A stretch of DNA of 64,000 nt, taken from positions 262,236 through 326,235 of the forward strand of contig CP070784.1 in NCBI GenBank assembly GCA_020346605.1, read 5' to 3'. The DNA comes from Candidatus Bathyarchaeota archaeon. Lineage in GTDB: Archaea > Thermoproteota > Bathyarchaeia > TCS64. Numbering within the stretch: position 1 is the first letter of the stretch; every line of letters starts with the position of its first letter. The translations under genes were made by a program, and so were the position numbers. Under the pieces are notes generated by a model. The model saw nothing but the letters and a program-made list of their open reading frames with translations, was not told where the DNA came from and made no database searches. Below are positions 1 to 8,741 of the stretch, in pieces.

Positions 1-934
1 CCTCTTTGGGGGACACCTCCATGGGCCCCCGGAAGAAGGTGATCTCGGAGCTTGCGTCGAACTTGGGGTCGATGTCCGAGATGGATGAAAGGAGCTCCCT
101 CAACTCGTCCTCGACATCCCCCAGTTTCTCGCCCGGTATCAGCCGCCGCTCCACCTGGAGCTTGCAGCTGTCGGGGTACGTGCTCAGCTCCCTTCCACCC
201 TCGATGATCGACGAGTGCACCGAGGGGGGCCCCACGAGCGCGTGCTGCTTCTTCATGAGCACCTCGTCCTGGAGCCGCTCGAGGCCGATCTGCACTTTCC
301 CCATCTTGGCTATGGCGTCGACGCCGAGCTGCCAGGCGCTACCGTGGGCCGCCACTCCGCGGGTCTCGATGTCTATCCAGGCGAAGCCCTTGTGGGCGAC
401 CTCTATGTCCAGATCCGTGGGCTCCCCCACAATGGCGGCGTCGGCTCTGTACCGGTCCACCACCCTCTCTGTGCCGATGCTGGCGTACTCCTCGTCGCAG
501 ACGGCGGCCATCACTAGGTCCCCCTTCAGCTCTAAACCCGAGTCGACCACGGATTTCACGGACGCAAGTATCGCAGCCAGTCCTCCCTTCATGTCGACTG
601 CGCCCCTGCCGTACATCAAGCCGTCCTTGATGACAGGGTTGAAGGGGTCTATCTCCATGTAGTCGGCCCCCACGGTGTCGGTATGGCCGTTCAGCATGAG
701 GGTCGGCCCTCCGCCTGAGCCGCTCATGACTGCGACGACGTTGGAGCGTCCAGGCTTGACCTCCTCAAGTTCTGGCTCGAGGCCTATTTCCTTCATGAAC
801 CCAGCGATGTACTCAGCTATCTCGTTCTCTCCGGGGGCACCTGGGACCAGGGAAGGGTTGACCGAGTTGATCCTGATCAGGTCCTGGAGGAGACGGATCG
901 TCCCGCTCTCGTGCACCTTTGAGTCGATTCCCAT
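1..934 (-). CDS. M20 family peptidase/deacylase (ArgE/DapE-like), 3' end cut off by window
   Basis: The reading frame is open from an ATG at 934 to the window edge, about 311 codons, so the C-terminus is missing. Visible M20 signatures in order are LNGHTDTV (first metal His and catalytic Asp), YGRGAVDMKGG (bridging metal Asp) and CDEEYASIG (catalytic Glu and metal Glu), followed by a dimerisation-lid region with HKGFAWIDIETRGVAAHGS. The family comprises zinc-dependent cytosolic hydrolases that deacylate amino acids or cleave short peptides; the substrate cannot be read from sequence. A TATA-like TATAAAA on this strand near 967-974 fits initiation just before the ATG. The downstream neighbour on the same strand is an M42 peptidase gene that has its own leader. 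Confidence 0.88.
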   Translation of the reverse strand, partial: MGIDSKVHESGTIRLLQDLIRINSVNPSLVPGAPGENEIAEYIAGFMKEIGLEPELEEVKPGRSNVVAVMSGSGGGPTLMLNGHTDTVGADYMEIDPFNPVIKDGLMYGRGAVDMKGGLAAILASVKSVVDSGLELKGDLVMAAVCDEEYASIGTERVVDRYRADAAIVGEPTDLDIEVAHKGFAWIDIETRGVAAHGSAWQLGVDAIAKMGKVQIGLERLQDEVLMKKQHALVGPPSVHSSIIEGGRELSTYPDSCKLQVERRLIPGEKLGDVEDELRELLSSISDIDPKFDASSEITFFRGPMEVSPKE

Positions 935-1012
935 TTGGGATCCTCAGAATAAATATTGGCTAGTGCTATAAAACTGGTCTCGGAAAACTTTAAGAAAAAA
1001 GGTGAACCAGGC

Positions 1013-2110
1013 TTAGGATCCCTTCCTGTAAACCTCTTCCGTGTGCTTCAGGTCGCTCTTGGCGAGGGCTTTGATGGTGGCCGCGAGGAGCTTGCCGATG
1101 TTCTCCAGATCGGTGAGGCTGATCACCTCGTTGGGGGAGTGCATGTACCTGTTGGGGACCGAGACCAGGCCGCTTATCGTTCCGCCTCTCAGCACCTGCA
1201 GTGCCCATGCGTCTGTGCCGCTCTGGGAGGGCACGCCCTTCCTCTGGTAGGGGATGCCGTTCGTCTTTGCCTGCTCTTCCATCATCTCCCAGAGGGCCCT
1301 GGTGAAGTTGGCCCCCAGGCCGATGACCGGGCCCTTCCCCAGCTGGACATCCCCCACCCTGGAGGCCTCGACCCCCGGAGCGACCGCGTGGGTCACGTCC
1401 ACCGCTATGGCGCACCAGGGGTTCAGGTTGTAGCCGGAGACGGTGGCGCCCCTCAGGCCGACCTCCTCCTGGACAGTGGCGACGGCGTGGACCTTGATCC
1501 CCTCCGGAGGGTCCTTCGAGAGCTCGTCCAGGGCCACAATGAAGGAGCCGACGGCGCAGACGTCGTCGAGGGCCGGGGCCATTATCAGGTCTCCCTCCCC
1601 CTTCCCCATGCGGGTGAGGGGGGGAGATGGGGTGACGGGGCAGCCTATCCTGACGCCCATCTTCTCCGCCTCCTCGGCGTCCTTGGCGCCGAAGTCGATG
1701 CGCATTTCCTCCCATTTGACGGCCTTCTCCCTCTCAGCGGCGTCGGTTAGGTGCGCAGCCTTGGTCCCTATAACTCCGACCACATAGGAGTCCGGCTCGT
1801 CGCCAACCCATATCCTGACCCTGGTGCTGTAGGCGACACGCGGGTCCCATCCGCCGACCCGGCTGAAGTGGGCGTAGCCCTTCTCGTCGACGTAGGTCAC
1901 CATGAACCCTAGCTGGTCGTAGTGCCCAGCGAACATCACCGACCTGTCGCCGTCCCCCAGAGTCCCTATGACGTTGCCGATGACGTCGACCGAGACGCTG
2001 TCGCAGTACTTCTTGTACTGCTCTATGATCCTCTTCCGCCGCTGCTCCTCGAACCCAGTCACCGCCGGGGCAGCCATCATGTCACTGAGGACCTCGTATA
2101 GATCAACCAT
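1013..2110 (-). CDS. M42 family aminopeptidase (TET/glutamyl aminopeptidase type)
   Basis: Dinuclear metal aminopeptidase of 365 residues. Metal and catalytic motifs are present in family order: AGHYDQLGF (metal His, catalytic Asp), ALDDVCAVG (bridging Asp), VQEEVGLRGA (catalytic Glu, metal Glu), VDVTHA (metal Asp) and YMHSPNEV (metal His). M42 enzymes in archaea usually form tetrahedral dodecamers that trim peptides in the cytosol. I chose the ATG at 2110 (MVDLYEVLSDMMAAP), which is the conserved N-terminus; the frame stays open further upstream without family similarity. It is divergent from the MFS gene across about 120 bases, which suggests a shared regulatory region. GHYDQLG instead of the common HMDE-type motif is a mild variation. 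Confidence 0.92.
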   Translation of the reverse strand: MVDLYEVLSDMMAAPAVTGFEEQRRKRIIEQYKKYCDSVSVDVIGNVIGTLGDGDRSVMFAGHYDQLGFMVTYVDEKGYAHFSRVGGWDPRVAYSTRVRIWVGDEPDSYVVGVIGTKAAHLTDAAEREKAVKWEEMRIDFGAKDAEEAEKMGVRIGCPVTPSPPLTRMGKGEGDLIMAPALDDVCAVGSFIVALDELSKDPPEGIKVHAVATVQEEVGLRGATVSGYNLNPWCAIAVDVTHAVAPGVEASRVGDVQLGKGPVIGLGANFTRALWEMMEEQAKTNGIPYQRKGVPSQSGTDAWALQVLRGGTISGLVSVPNRYMHSPNEVISLTDLENIGKLLAATIKALAKSDLKHTEEVYRKGS

Positions 2111-2189
2111 CGTTCTGCACCGCCATATGTGTGTGAGAAGTCTGCTTAAGAGTTGCCTAACCTCAACGTCTGTCGCCACCGGGGAACGA

Positions 2190-2197
2190 CTTATAAC
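2190..2197 (+). promoter_or_regulatory. TATA-like box for the MFS gene
   Basis: The motif CTTATAAC lies in the divergent M42/MFS spacer. Archaeal transcription starts about 25 bases downstream, near 2219, which favours the GTG at 2232 as the MFS start over more upstream in-frame codons. Confidence 0.5.
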
Positions 2198-2231
2198 GCA
2201 CCTTGGCAACGATAGCAGAGTTTCATACCAG

Positions 2232-3479
2232 GTGAATTTATTGCTGGTCCTCCAGGGCGCCCGCGACTTCCTGAAGCGGCAGAGCCACAACTATCGGATG
2301 CTGCTGGTGCGGGCCTCCGGGGCCAACTTCCTGATGAACCTCACCGTGGGCTACCAATCCATATACACGACGGAGCTTGGAGCCGACGCTGTGACTCTGG
2401 GCTCCATGAGCAGCGTCAGCAGCGCCATCAACATGGTCATCTCCATGCCCTCCGGCTGGGTCTCGGACCGCTACGACCTCAAGAAGGTGCTGGGCATCGG
2501 AATGGCGATACAGGTGCTCTCGATCGCCCTCTACGCCTTCGCCCGGGACTGGACGTGGATACTGGTGGCGATGGCTCTCAACCCCTTCACAATGGCGCTG
2601 ATGATGAGGAGCCAGAGCATACTGATCTCCCGGAGCCTCAGGGACGAGGACAGGGCCCAGGGGTTCGGCATCCGCCAGGTGGTCGCGTCGTCCGTGGGGA
2701 TAGTGGCGCCCATCCCAGCCGCCCTGCTCGTCGACTACCTGGGAGGGCTCACAGTGGAGGGGATCAGACCCCTCTACTATATACGCTTCATCGGCCTCGC
2801 ACTGGTCTACGCCTACGTCTATAGGAGGCTCGACAGCGTGCCGCTGGCACCGAGAAGCCCGGGCGATGGCGGGTCCTTCATCCAAGACTTCCGAGAGGTC
2901 TTCAACGAGGGGGAGGGGCTCAAGGCGTTTCTGGCGGTGAGCAGCCTCGGTTCCCTCATAATGGGGATGACTATGTCCTTCACCTTCCTCTACGCCAAGG
3001 AGATCAAGGGGGCGGACGCTCTCACCCTCGGCCTGCTCACCACGGCGTCCACGCTCTCCTCCATAGTCTTCTCACTGCCCATGAGCAGGCTGGCGGACAC
3101 GCGGGGGCGCAAGTTCGCCTTTCTTCTCACGAGGCCCGCCAGGTTCCTGTGGATGCTGATCCTGGTCTTCGCGCCGGACCCTAAATGGCTCATATTGGCA
3201 TGGGCGATGCGTGGGTTCAGTATGGCGGGGAACTCCTACCAGACCTGGATGCTGGAGCTGGTGCCCGCCGAGAAGAGGGGGCGCTGGCTGGGGATCACCA
3301 ACACCATAAACAGCATCATCAGGATCCCTGCTCCGATCATCGGGGGAATCATCTACCAGAGCGTCAACCCGGGCCTGCTGTTCCTGATACCCTTCCTCCT
3401 CGAGCTCCTCGTGAGAGTGCCCATCTGCTACCTCAGGGTGCCAGAGACGCTGAAGAAGAAGTCGGTCGTCCTGACTTGA
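2232..3479 (+). CDS. Major facilitator superfamily (MFS) transporter
   Basis: A polytopic membrane protein of about 415 residues, normal MFS length, with two bundles of hydrophobic segments. The motif-A loop between TM2 and TM3 reads GWVSDRYDLKKVLG, and the matching loop of the second half reads SRLADTRGRKFAF. Both are hallmarks of the fold. The substrate cannot be inferred; export of small metabolites or drugs and peptide or sugar uptake are all possible. I prefer the GTG at 2232 because it lies about 13 bases after the expected transcription start; an ATG at 2298 is the alternative. The gene is divergent from an M42 peptidase, so transport of peptide-derived products is conceivable but unproven. 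Confidence 0.85.
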   Translation: MNLLLVLQGARDFLKRQSHNYRMLLVRASGANFLMNLTVGYQSIYTTELGADAVTLGSMSSVSSAINMVISMPSGWVSDRYDLKKVLGIGMAIQVLSIALYAFARDWTWILVAMALNPFTMALMMRSQSILISRSLRDEDRAQGFGIRQVVASSVGIVAPIPAALLVDYLGGLTVEGIRPLYYIRFIGLALVYAYVYRRLDSVPLAPRSPGDGGSFIQDFREVFNEGEGLKAFLAVSSLGSLIMGMTMSFTFLYAKEIKGADALTLGLLTTASTLSSIVFSLPMSRLADTRGRKFAFLLTRPARFLWMLILVFAPDPKWLILAWAMRGFSMAGNSYQTWMLELVPAEKRGRWLGITNTINSIIRIPAPIIGGIIYQSVNPGLLFLIPFLLELLVRVPICYLRVPETLKKKSVVLT

Positions 3480-3480
3480 G

Positions 3481-3494
3481 AAAATAAAAAAAAA
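3481..3494 (-). terminator. T-run terminator after the DUF4438 pair
   Basis: Nine consecutive A residues on the plus strand, preceded by AAAAT, give a T-rich tract on the minus strand 10 bases past the stop of the downstream DUF4438 gene. Archaeal RNA polymerase terminates intrinsically at such tracts. Confidence 0.5.
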
Positions 3495-3503
3495 TGGAGG
3501 GGT

Positions 3504-4388
3504 CTACCAGTCCTTCTCCGGCCTGAGGCCGAGGTAGTACCCCACGTTTGCGTTTTCGTAGGTGGCGAGCTTGAGCCTCCCCGGCGGGCTGGAGATGATG
3601 GGGTTGACGCCGGGACCGTGCCCTGAGCTGAAACTCGCGCCGTGGGAGACGACGCCGATGGTGACGGCTCTAGGGCGGATCCCCCTGGCGTAGTGGGAGT
3701 ACATGTCCTTAATGCCGACGATGTCGCCGCTGCGTATCCCCGAGAGATCGTAGGTGCCTGTGAGCTCCGGGCAGGTGCTCTGGATATCGAAGTCCCCGAG
3801 GTCTGGGATGCCTCCGCTCCCTCCTCCCATGCCCGAGCCCATCATCCTCCCCTCCACGATCTTCGCGACGGGGACGACGAGCTGTGAGCCCTCCACCTCC
3901 ACGCCCATCTTCTCAAGGAGCAGAGGAGAGAGGCTCATGACCCGGACGTCGTCGAAACCCTCTATCGCCAAGCCTACGCCCCAGCCGGTGACCTGTATCT
4001 TGTCGCCTATGGCGAGCTTCTCCATGGCATCGGGCTGGAAGTCGACGAAGCTCTTCGTCCAGCCGTGCTTGCCGGTGACCGTCCCCTTCGCCCCCTTGGC
4101 GTCGCCCGTGGTCGCCCTGGCCTCGTTGCCTATGCAGCCTAGGGCGTTGAGGGCGGTGAACTGCCTAGGGGTGCCAAGGTTGACTATGCAGACCCCTGGC
4201 TCCAGGTGGTCGGCCATCCATCCGTAGGCGATGTCCCCGACGCGGAAGTTGAGCTTGACGCTGTCTCCGCCGGGGACCATCATCGCCTTGCCGTCGAAGG
4301 TCGTCCTGTAGCCCCTGCCCAGCCTCGGGTGGGTGATCTCGCCCATGACGTACTGCTTGACGAGCCGGTCCTTGTTGGTCTTCAACAT
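3504..4388 (-). CDS. DUF4438 family protein, downstream copy
   Basis: A 294-residue protein that begins MLKTNKDRLVKQYVMGEI and ends YYLGLRPEKDW. It is clearly paralogous to the gene 5 bases upstream: shared blocks include MLKTN, GDAKGA(K/R)G, LAIGDKI, G.GLAIEG.(D/E)DVRV, DIQS..PEL, GVVSHGAS/GVISHGAS and the terminal YLGLR. Both match the DUF4438 family, known from Thermotogales and archaea, whose biochemical role is not established. There is no signal peptide or membrane segment, so it is probably cytosolic. A glycine-rich insert near residue 195 distinguishes this copy. The start at the MLKTN Met is fixed by alignment to the paralogue. Confidence 0.85.
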   Translation of the reverse strand: MLKTNKDRLVKQYVMGEITHPRLGRGYRTTFDGKAMMVPGGDSVKLNFRVGDIAYGWMADHLEPGVCIVNLGTPRQFTALNALGCIGNEARATTGDAKGAKGTVTGKHGWTKSFVDFQPDAMEKLAIGDKIQVTGWGVGLAIEGFDDVRVMSLSPLLLEKMGVEVEGSQLVVPVAKIVEGRMMGSGMGGGSGGIPDLGDFDIQSTCPELTGTYDLSGIRSGDIVGIKDMYSHYARGIRPRAVTIGVVSHGASFSSGHGPGVNPIISSPPGRLKLATYENANVGYYLGLRPEKDW

Positions 4389-4393
4389 CCCAA

Positions 4394-5287
4394 TCACCAC
4401 TCCAGGTCCTTCCTCAACCCGAGGTAGTTGGCCACGTTGGCCTTGCCATCCAGTGTCGGCTCGATCTTGCCCTTCCGGGAGGAGAAGATCATCGCCAATC
4501 CCGGTCCGTGGCCCCCTATCTCGCTGGCGCCATGGGAGATGACGCCCACGATGGTCCCTCCCTCGAAGACGGTGTTGCCGTAGTCGGAGGAGACGTCCGT
4601 CACGGCGACGACGTCCCCAAACCTGAGGCTCTCCAAGCCGTGCTCCTCGTTGAGCTCTGGGCTGCAGGACTGGATGTCCCACGCCCCGGACTCGGAGGAG
4701 CCCCTGCCGACGCCTACTCCCATCAGGTATCCGGGTAGGACCTTGACCACGGGGACCACGAGTTTTCCGCCCTCGGCCTTGAGGCCCATCGCGTCGAACA
4801 GGTGTGGCGCCAACGAGAACACCCTCACGTCCTCGTGGCCTTCGATGGCGAGGCCCGTGCCGTAGCCCTCTACCTCTATCTTGTCCCCTATTGCGAGCTT
4901 CTTGAGGTGCTCCTCCTCGAAGTACACTATGACCCTGTTGGAGCGCCCCGCGAAGAAGTATGTCTTCCCTACGACGACCCCACGGGCTCCCTTCGCATCA
5001 CCTGTGAGGACCTTTGTCTTGTTCCCAATGCAGGAGAAGACGTTGAGCGCGGGCTGCTTCGAGGCGTCGAAGCTGGAGACCGCGACCCCGGCGTTGAGGT
5101 GGTCAGCGTACCAACCGAAGACCGGGTCCCCTACCTTGACGTTCTGGACGATGCCTCCGATCCCCACTGTAAGCTTCGGCTTCCCGTCCCACGTGGTAAC
5201 GTAGTTTCGCTCAACCCATAGCTCGGGGTGGATGATCTCCCCCTTGAGCTTCATCTTCACAAGTGAATCAACGTTTGTCTTCAACAT
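4394..5287 (-). CDS. DUF4438 family protein, upstream copy
   Basis: A 297-residue member of the same DUF4438 family as its downstream neighbour, with the same start (MLKTN) and end (NYLGLRKDLEW). Five bases separate its stop from the next ATG, so the two are certainly co-transcribed. The copies differ along their whole length, so the duplication is old and the proteins may form a heteromer; this is inference. A TATA-like TTTTATAT at 5319-5326 on this strand places the transcript start within about ten bases of the ATG. The function is unknown. Conserved Asp, His and Gly in SHGA..GGHGPG could bind a ligand or metal. Confidence 0.86.
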   Translation of the reverse strand: MLKTNVDSLVKMKLKGEIIHPELWVERNYVTTWDGKPKLTVGIGGIVQNVKVGDPVFGWYADHLNAGVAVSSFDASKQPALNVFSCIGNKTKVLTGDAKGARGVVVGKTYFFAGRSNRVIVYFEEEHLKKLAIGDKIEVEGYGTGLAIEGHEDVRVFSLAPHLFDAMGLKAEGGKLVVPVVKVLPGYLMGVGVGRGSSESGAWDIQSCSPELNEEHGLESLRFGDVVAVTDVSSDYGNTVFEGGTIVGVISHGASEIGGHGPGLAMIFSSRKGKIEPTLDGKANVANYLGLRKDLEW

Positions 5288-5318
5288 GTCATCACCGACC
5301 TAGAATACACACCTTTAG

Positions 5319-5326
5319 ATATAAAA
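5319..5326 (-). promoter_or_regulatory. TATA-like box of the DUF4438 operon
   Basis: TTTTATAT on the minus strand lies 32 to 39 bases before the ATG at 5287, giving a very short 5' leader. Confidence 0.5.
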
Positions 5327-5451
5327 CACAGTTGACACTGGCATTTTCGGCCCCTTCTTGCCAGTTAATGGGGCGGTGCAAGCTCCGTTGACGGCGGTGC
5401 ACCCACGCTCTGAGGGAAAGGTTATTGTTTAGACACTGCGATCCTGTACCT

Positions 5452-6147
5452 GTGATAGGTTTGCCTCACTGTCCTAGCTGTGGAAAAGAGATCGAGGAGG
5501 GCGCGACCTTCTGCCAGTACTGCGGCCAGAACCTCAGCGGTGAGGTCAGAAGACGCCCCAGGACCGGGGGCGGAAGGGGAGCCTCGGGCCACATCTCCCT
5601 CGGGTTCAACCTCGCCCTCGCAAAGCCGATGGTCTTCGCCCCGGCGCTGCTCGGAGGGGTCATCTCCTTCATAGTGGAGAGGTCTTGGCAGACGTTCGTC
5701 CTGGGCGTGTTCCTCTCGATCCTGGGGGTCATCATCACGTTCCTGCTCAACTTCGCCTCGCTGGACCTCTCTAGGGACGCCCTAGTTGGAGACCCCCTGG
5801 ACCTCGGGAAGAGCATGGACTACGTCATGAGCAGGATAGTGACATTCATGGTGGCCGCCGTGGTAGGAGGCCTTCTCTCCATCACGGTGATCCTCATCCC
5901 CGTAGCGATCCTGATGTTCGTGATCATCGTCATGGACGAGACGAACATCGGCGACGCCATCTCACAGGCCTTCGGAGTGATCTCCTACGACCTTGGAAAC
6001 ATATTAGTGATCTTCGTGTTCTCCATAATAGGGCACATAATCATCGCCTTCGTCCCCATCGGCAAGAGCCTGCTGAGTTCCCTATGGGACGTGATAGTGG
6101 GCCTCGCCATCATGGACCTGTACGACCAGTACAGGCGTGGCATGTAG
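5452..6147 (+). CDS. Zinc-ribbon membrane protein of unknown function
   Basis: About 231 residues. The N-terminus holds a short zinc ribbon, CPSC followed by CQYC about 16 residues later. Next come a basic, glycine-rich linker (RRRPRTGGGRGASG) and four or five hydrophobic segments with few charged residues. Proteins with a ribbon plus a multi-pass membrane region are common in archaea, and their roles are mostly unknown. I prefer the GTG at 5452 because a TATA-like TTATTGTTT at 5421-5430 puts the transcript start there; TTG codons at 5425 and 5461 are alternatives. It stands alone, convergent with the winged-helix/beta-helix gene. Confidence 0.7.
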   Translation: MIGLPHCPSCGKEIEEGATFCQYCGQNLSGEVRRRPRTGGGRGASGHISLGFNLALAKPMVFAPALLGGVISFIVERSWQTFVLGVFLSILGVIITFLLNFASLDLSRDALVGDPLDLGKSMDYVMSRIVTFMVAAVVGGLLSITVILIPVAILMFVIIVMDETNIGDAISQAFGVISYDLGNILVIFVFSIIGHIIIAFVPIGKSLLSSLWDVIVGLAIMDLYDQYRRGM

Positions 6148-6169
6148 CGCGCCCAGCCTCGGAGCCCCG

Positions 6170-8362
6170 CTACGGGGCCTCTAGGCGCTCGGTCCTGTTG
6201 CCTTCGCCTTCGTCGATCACGGTCTCTTCGGGTTTAACCTCCACGGAGTTGTCCCTGGAGTGGGTGTCCAGCCAGATGTTGGCCGTGGTGGATCCCTCCG
6301 GTGACCCCTTGAAAATCAACCCGTCTGCTTGGCTGTCGCTGTAGCTGTCTGGGTCCTTGATCTCCAGCCCATCCATGTCGTTGTCTTTGAACGCATTCCC
6401 CTCGGCGTACATGGTAACGTCGCCGGCGTAACCCCTCCCGTGGACCCTAAGACCGTAGTAGGCCCTGCCGGTGAGGACGTTGCCCGCTACCTTGACGTGG
6501 TCACTGCGCCCGACCTTGATGCCCACAGCCCCATTTTCGAGGTGGACGCTGTTCTCCTTCACGACGCCGCCTGTAAACTTGCCCGAGCCCTCTGGGGCGT
6601 TGAATGGGCCGGACACGTTGATGCCGCCGTAGAGTCTTTTCCTACATCTGATCTTGTTGCCTGAAACTTCGAACTCGAATCCGGATCTGTTCGGTCTCCC
6701 CTGAGCACTGTGCAGGGATATCCCGACCCCCGACTCGGGCCATCCAAGCGGATGAGCGCCGTAGATCTCCGAGACGATCTCGTTGCTGCGTATCTTCACG
6801 TTCGCGGACGTCATGCAGTCGGCGACGCTCACCCCGACGCTGTTCGTGTTCCTGACGGTATTGTCCTGAATGAGGACTTCGCCACCCACGTTGATGACCC
6901 CGATGCCCATTCCAATGTAGTACTCGTCGAACAAATCGGGTCGGTACTCAGGATCGTCCCAGATATTGCCCGGTGAAACATGCCCTCCCTGAAGATGAGA
7001 GAGCGCGAAGTCCAGGTGGTTCCCCTCAATTACGACTCCGCCGGGATAGCGGTTGTCGACCTGTCCGGAGCTCCGGTTGCTGACCCAGATCCCGATGATC
7101 ATGTCGCCGTAGGTCATCCTCAGTCCTAGTTTGACTCCCGTAGGGATAGTTATCCGATTGTTCCTGATCGTTAGTCGGTTCCCGCCGTAGCACGCCATGC
7201 ACCTGCCCTTGAATTCTGTGAAGTGGATGTTCTCGATGACGACCTCCGTGTCTCCTCCACTGCAGGTGATAAGGCTCTCGTTGGTCGTTGGGACCTGCCA
7301 ACAGTTGTTGTACACCTTCGTAAGTGGGATGCCGCAATCTATCCCCTCGCCCCTGAGAACGCAGCTTTTGGTAATGACTATGCCATCGAGGCCCAGGTTG
7401 AAATTTCCTCGAAGAACAACCTCATCGTAGTTGTCGACGGCGTCTTGGAGCGCTCTGAGATCGACCTTAGGGTCGTTCGCGCCCTCGAGTATTATCTTCC
7501 CAAGCGAAACGGGTTCAGGGGGCTTCGCGCTCGGCCTTCTGTACTCGATCACGGGTGCGTACGTCTTGGGCCTGGCCTGCTCCCAGTAGTGCAGGAATAG
7601 ATCACTGCACCATCGTATCGAGCGGCTGTCGGTCGCTGTGAAGCCCAAGTAATCGAATTTGCCAGATCCAGTGGGAAGAGCCACAGCGGCCATCTTCTCG
7701 GAGACGTAGAGGAAGACATCCACGGACTCCAAGGTCATTTTCATCAGTGACTGGGAAGTGGGGCGACTTACGATGGAGAGCTCCTTCGGACTGACGGTAA
7801 TGATACCCTCGCTGGGAGCGTAGTTCTCGGGCTCTATTATCCTGAACTCCACACCTCTGTCCAGCGCCTCCTCGATGAGAGGGAGGGTGCTCATGGTGTA
7901 CTCGTCGCATTGGAACCAGACGTACTCCTCGGCGTCCCTGATCAGGTTCTCCACGCTGTGCAGAAAGTTCATCACGTTCTGCACGCGCGTGCTGTCCACG
8001 AGGTCTCCTATCCTCTTCACGAACTCCGGGGGAAAGCTCCCGGTGGTGTGACCCGTGAAGTACTCGCTGTGCTCCGAGCTGAACTCCATCTCCCGTAGCT
8101 GCTTCAGGACGAGCTCGCCGAAGTGCGTGAGGTGGTGCTGGCCGTCGGAGTCCTTCCACATCAGCCCCACGTCTCCGAGCCGTGAGACGTGCCTGCTGGT
8201 CTCTGGGAGGCTGAGGTGAAGGGTCCTAGCGATCTGAGTGACGCTCATGGGTTCCTTTTCCAGCTGGAGGAGTATGCTATGCCTGTCCTCGTTTGAGACC
8301 TCAAATAACAGGTCGTAAAAATTGTCCAGTGGCACCGGAAACCGATCCTTACTTCGTTCCAT
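6170..8362 (-). CDS. Winged-helix regulator fused to a parallel beta-helix domain
   Basis: A 730-residue protein of unusual architecture. Residues about 20-90 are a winged helix-turn-helix (MSVTQIARTLHLSLPETSRH). Residues about 95-265 resemble the DUF1724/FilR1-type sensor domain of archaeal regulators (IRDAEEYVWFQCDEY, then a segment around FLYVSEKMAAVALP). From about 290 to 700 runs a series of beta-helix rungs of the PbH1/pectate-lyase-like type, with repeated I.NN/V.GN/I.DN turns (IRNNRITI, IEGNHLDF, IQDNTVRN, VSGNKIRC, VAGNVLTG). There is no signal peptide or membrane segment, so the beta-helix would be cytosolic and attached to a DNA-binding module. Such helices often bind polysaccharide, so a carbohydrate-sensing regulator is one hypothesis. 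The acidic tail is disordered-looking. Confidence 0.8.
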   Translation of the reverse strand: MERSKDRFPVPLDNFYDLLFEVSNEDRHSILLQLEKEPMSVTQIARTLHLSLPETSRHVSRLGDVGLMWKDSDGQHHLTHFGELVLKQLREMEFSSEHSEYFTGHTTGSFPPEFVKRIGDLVDSTRVQNVMNFLHSVENLIRDAEEYVWFQCDEYTMSTLPLIEEALDRGVEFRIIEPENYAPSEGIITVSPKELSIVSRPTSQSLMKMTLESVDVFLYVSEKMAAVALPTGSGKFDYLGFTATDSRSIRWCSDLFLHYWEQARPKTYAPVIEYRRPSAKPPEPVSLGKIILEGANDPKVDLRALQDAVDNYDEVVLRGNFNLGLDGIVITKSCVLRGEGIDCGIPLTKVYNNCWQVPTTNESLITCSGGDTEVVIENIHFTEFKGRCMACYGGNRLTIRNNRITIPTGVKLGLRMTYGDMIIGIWVSNRSSGQVDNRYPGGVVIEGNHLDFALSHLQGGHVSPGNIWDDPEYRPDLFDEYYIGMGIGVINVGGEVLIQDNTVRNTNSVGVSVADCMTSANVKIRSNEIVSEIYGAHPLGWPESGVGISLHSAQGRPNRSGFEFEVSGNKIRCRKRLYGGINVSGPFNAPEGSGKFTGGVVKENSVHLENGAVGIKVGRSDHVKVAGNVLTGRAYYGLRVHGRGYAGDVTMYAEGNAFKDNDMDGLEIKDPDSYSDSQADGLIFKGSPEGSTTANIWLDTHSRDNSVEVKPEETVIDEGEGNRTERLEAP

Positions 8363-8448
8363 TGATATTAATAACTAATCATCCGTCTTACGGAGTTCAA
8401 AAATAATGTAAATTGACCGTCCTCCCCCAAGGCGCGTCGTCGCTCTGA

Positions 8449-8691
8449 TTGGACGTGACAACGTTGGGACATGTGTTCTCGGTCGAGTTGAAGTCTAAGA
8501 CCCACGTGAGGAGCATCTCCATATCCAACGAGGCCCGCGACAGAGTGCTCTTCGAGGGCGAGCTGGAGGGAGTAGCCTTCATAGGAGGAAGCATGCTCGA
8601 GGTGAGGGGGATCAACGGGGTCCTCAGGGTGGAGCTGGGGCAGAGCGAGACACGGAAGCTGATGAACCAGATGAGTTCGATCCGCGCCTGA
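8449..8691 (+). CDS. Small hypothetical protein
   Basis: An 80-residue frame from a TTG at 8449 with a soluble, beta-rich pattern of alternating residues (HVFSVELKSKTHVRSISIS, RVLFEGELEGVAFIGG, MLEVRGINGVLRVEL). No family is recognised. Composition and codon use match the GC-rich neighbours, and the third-position bias supports coding. It is divergent from the winged-helix/beta-helix gene over about 85 bases containing AT-rich, TATA-like sequence, so it may share control with that regulator. No ribosome binding site is evident, consistent with a leaderless message. Confidence 0.55.
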   Translation: MDVTTLGHVFSVELKSKTHVRSISISNEARDRVLFEGELEGVAFIGGSMLEVRGINGVLRVELGQSETRKLMNQMSSIRA

Positions 8692-8741
8692 GCTCCGAGG
8701 TAGGTAGCTATACAAGTACCAATAAAAAAGGAGATGAGTAA

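Noticed and set aside
956-1750. Long plus-strand frames opposite the M42 gene, and similar long antisense frames throughout the window
   Set aside because: GC-rich genes create open antisense frames. The other strand has complete catalytic motifs in each case.
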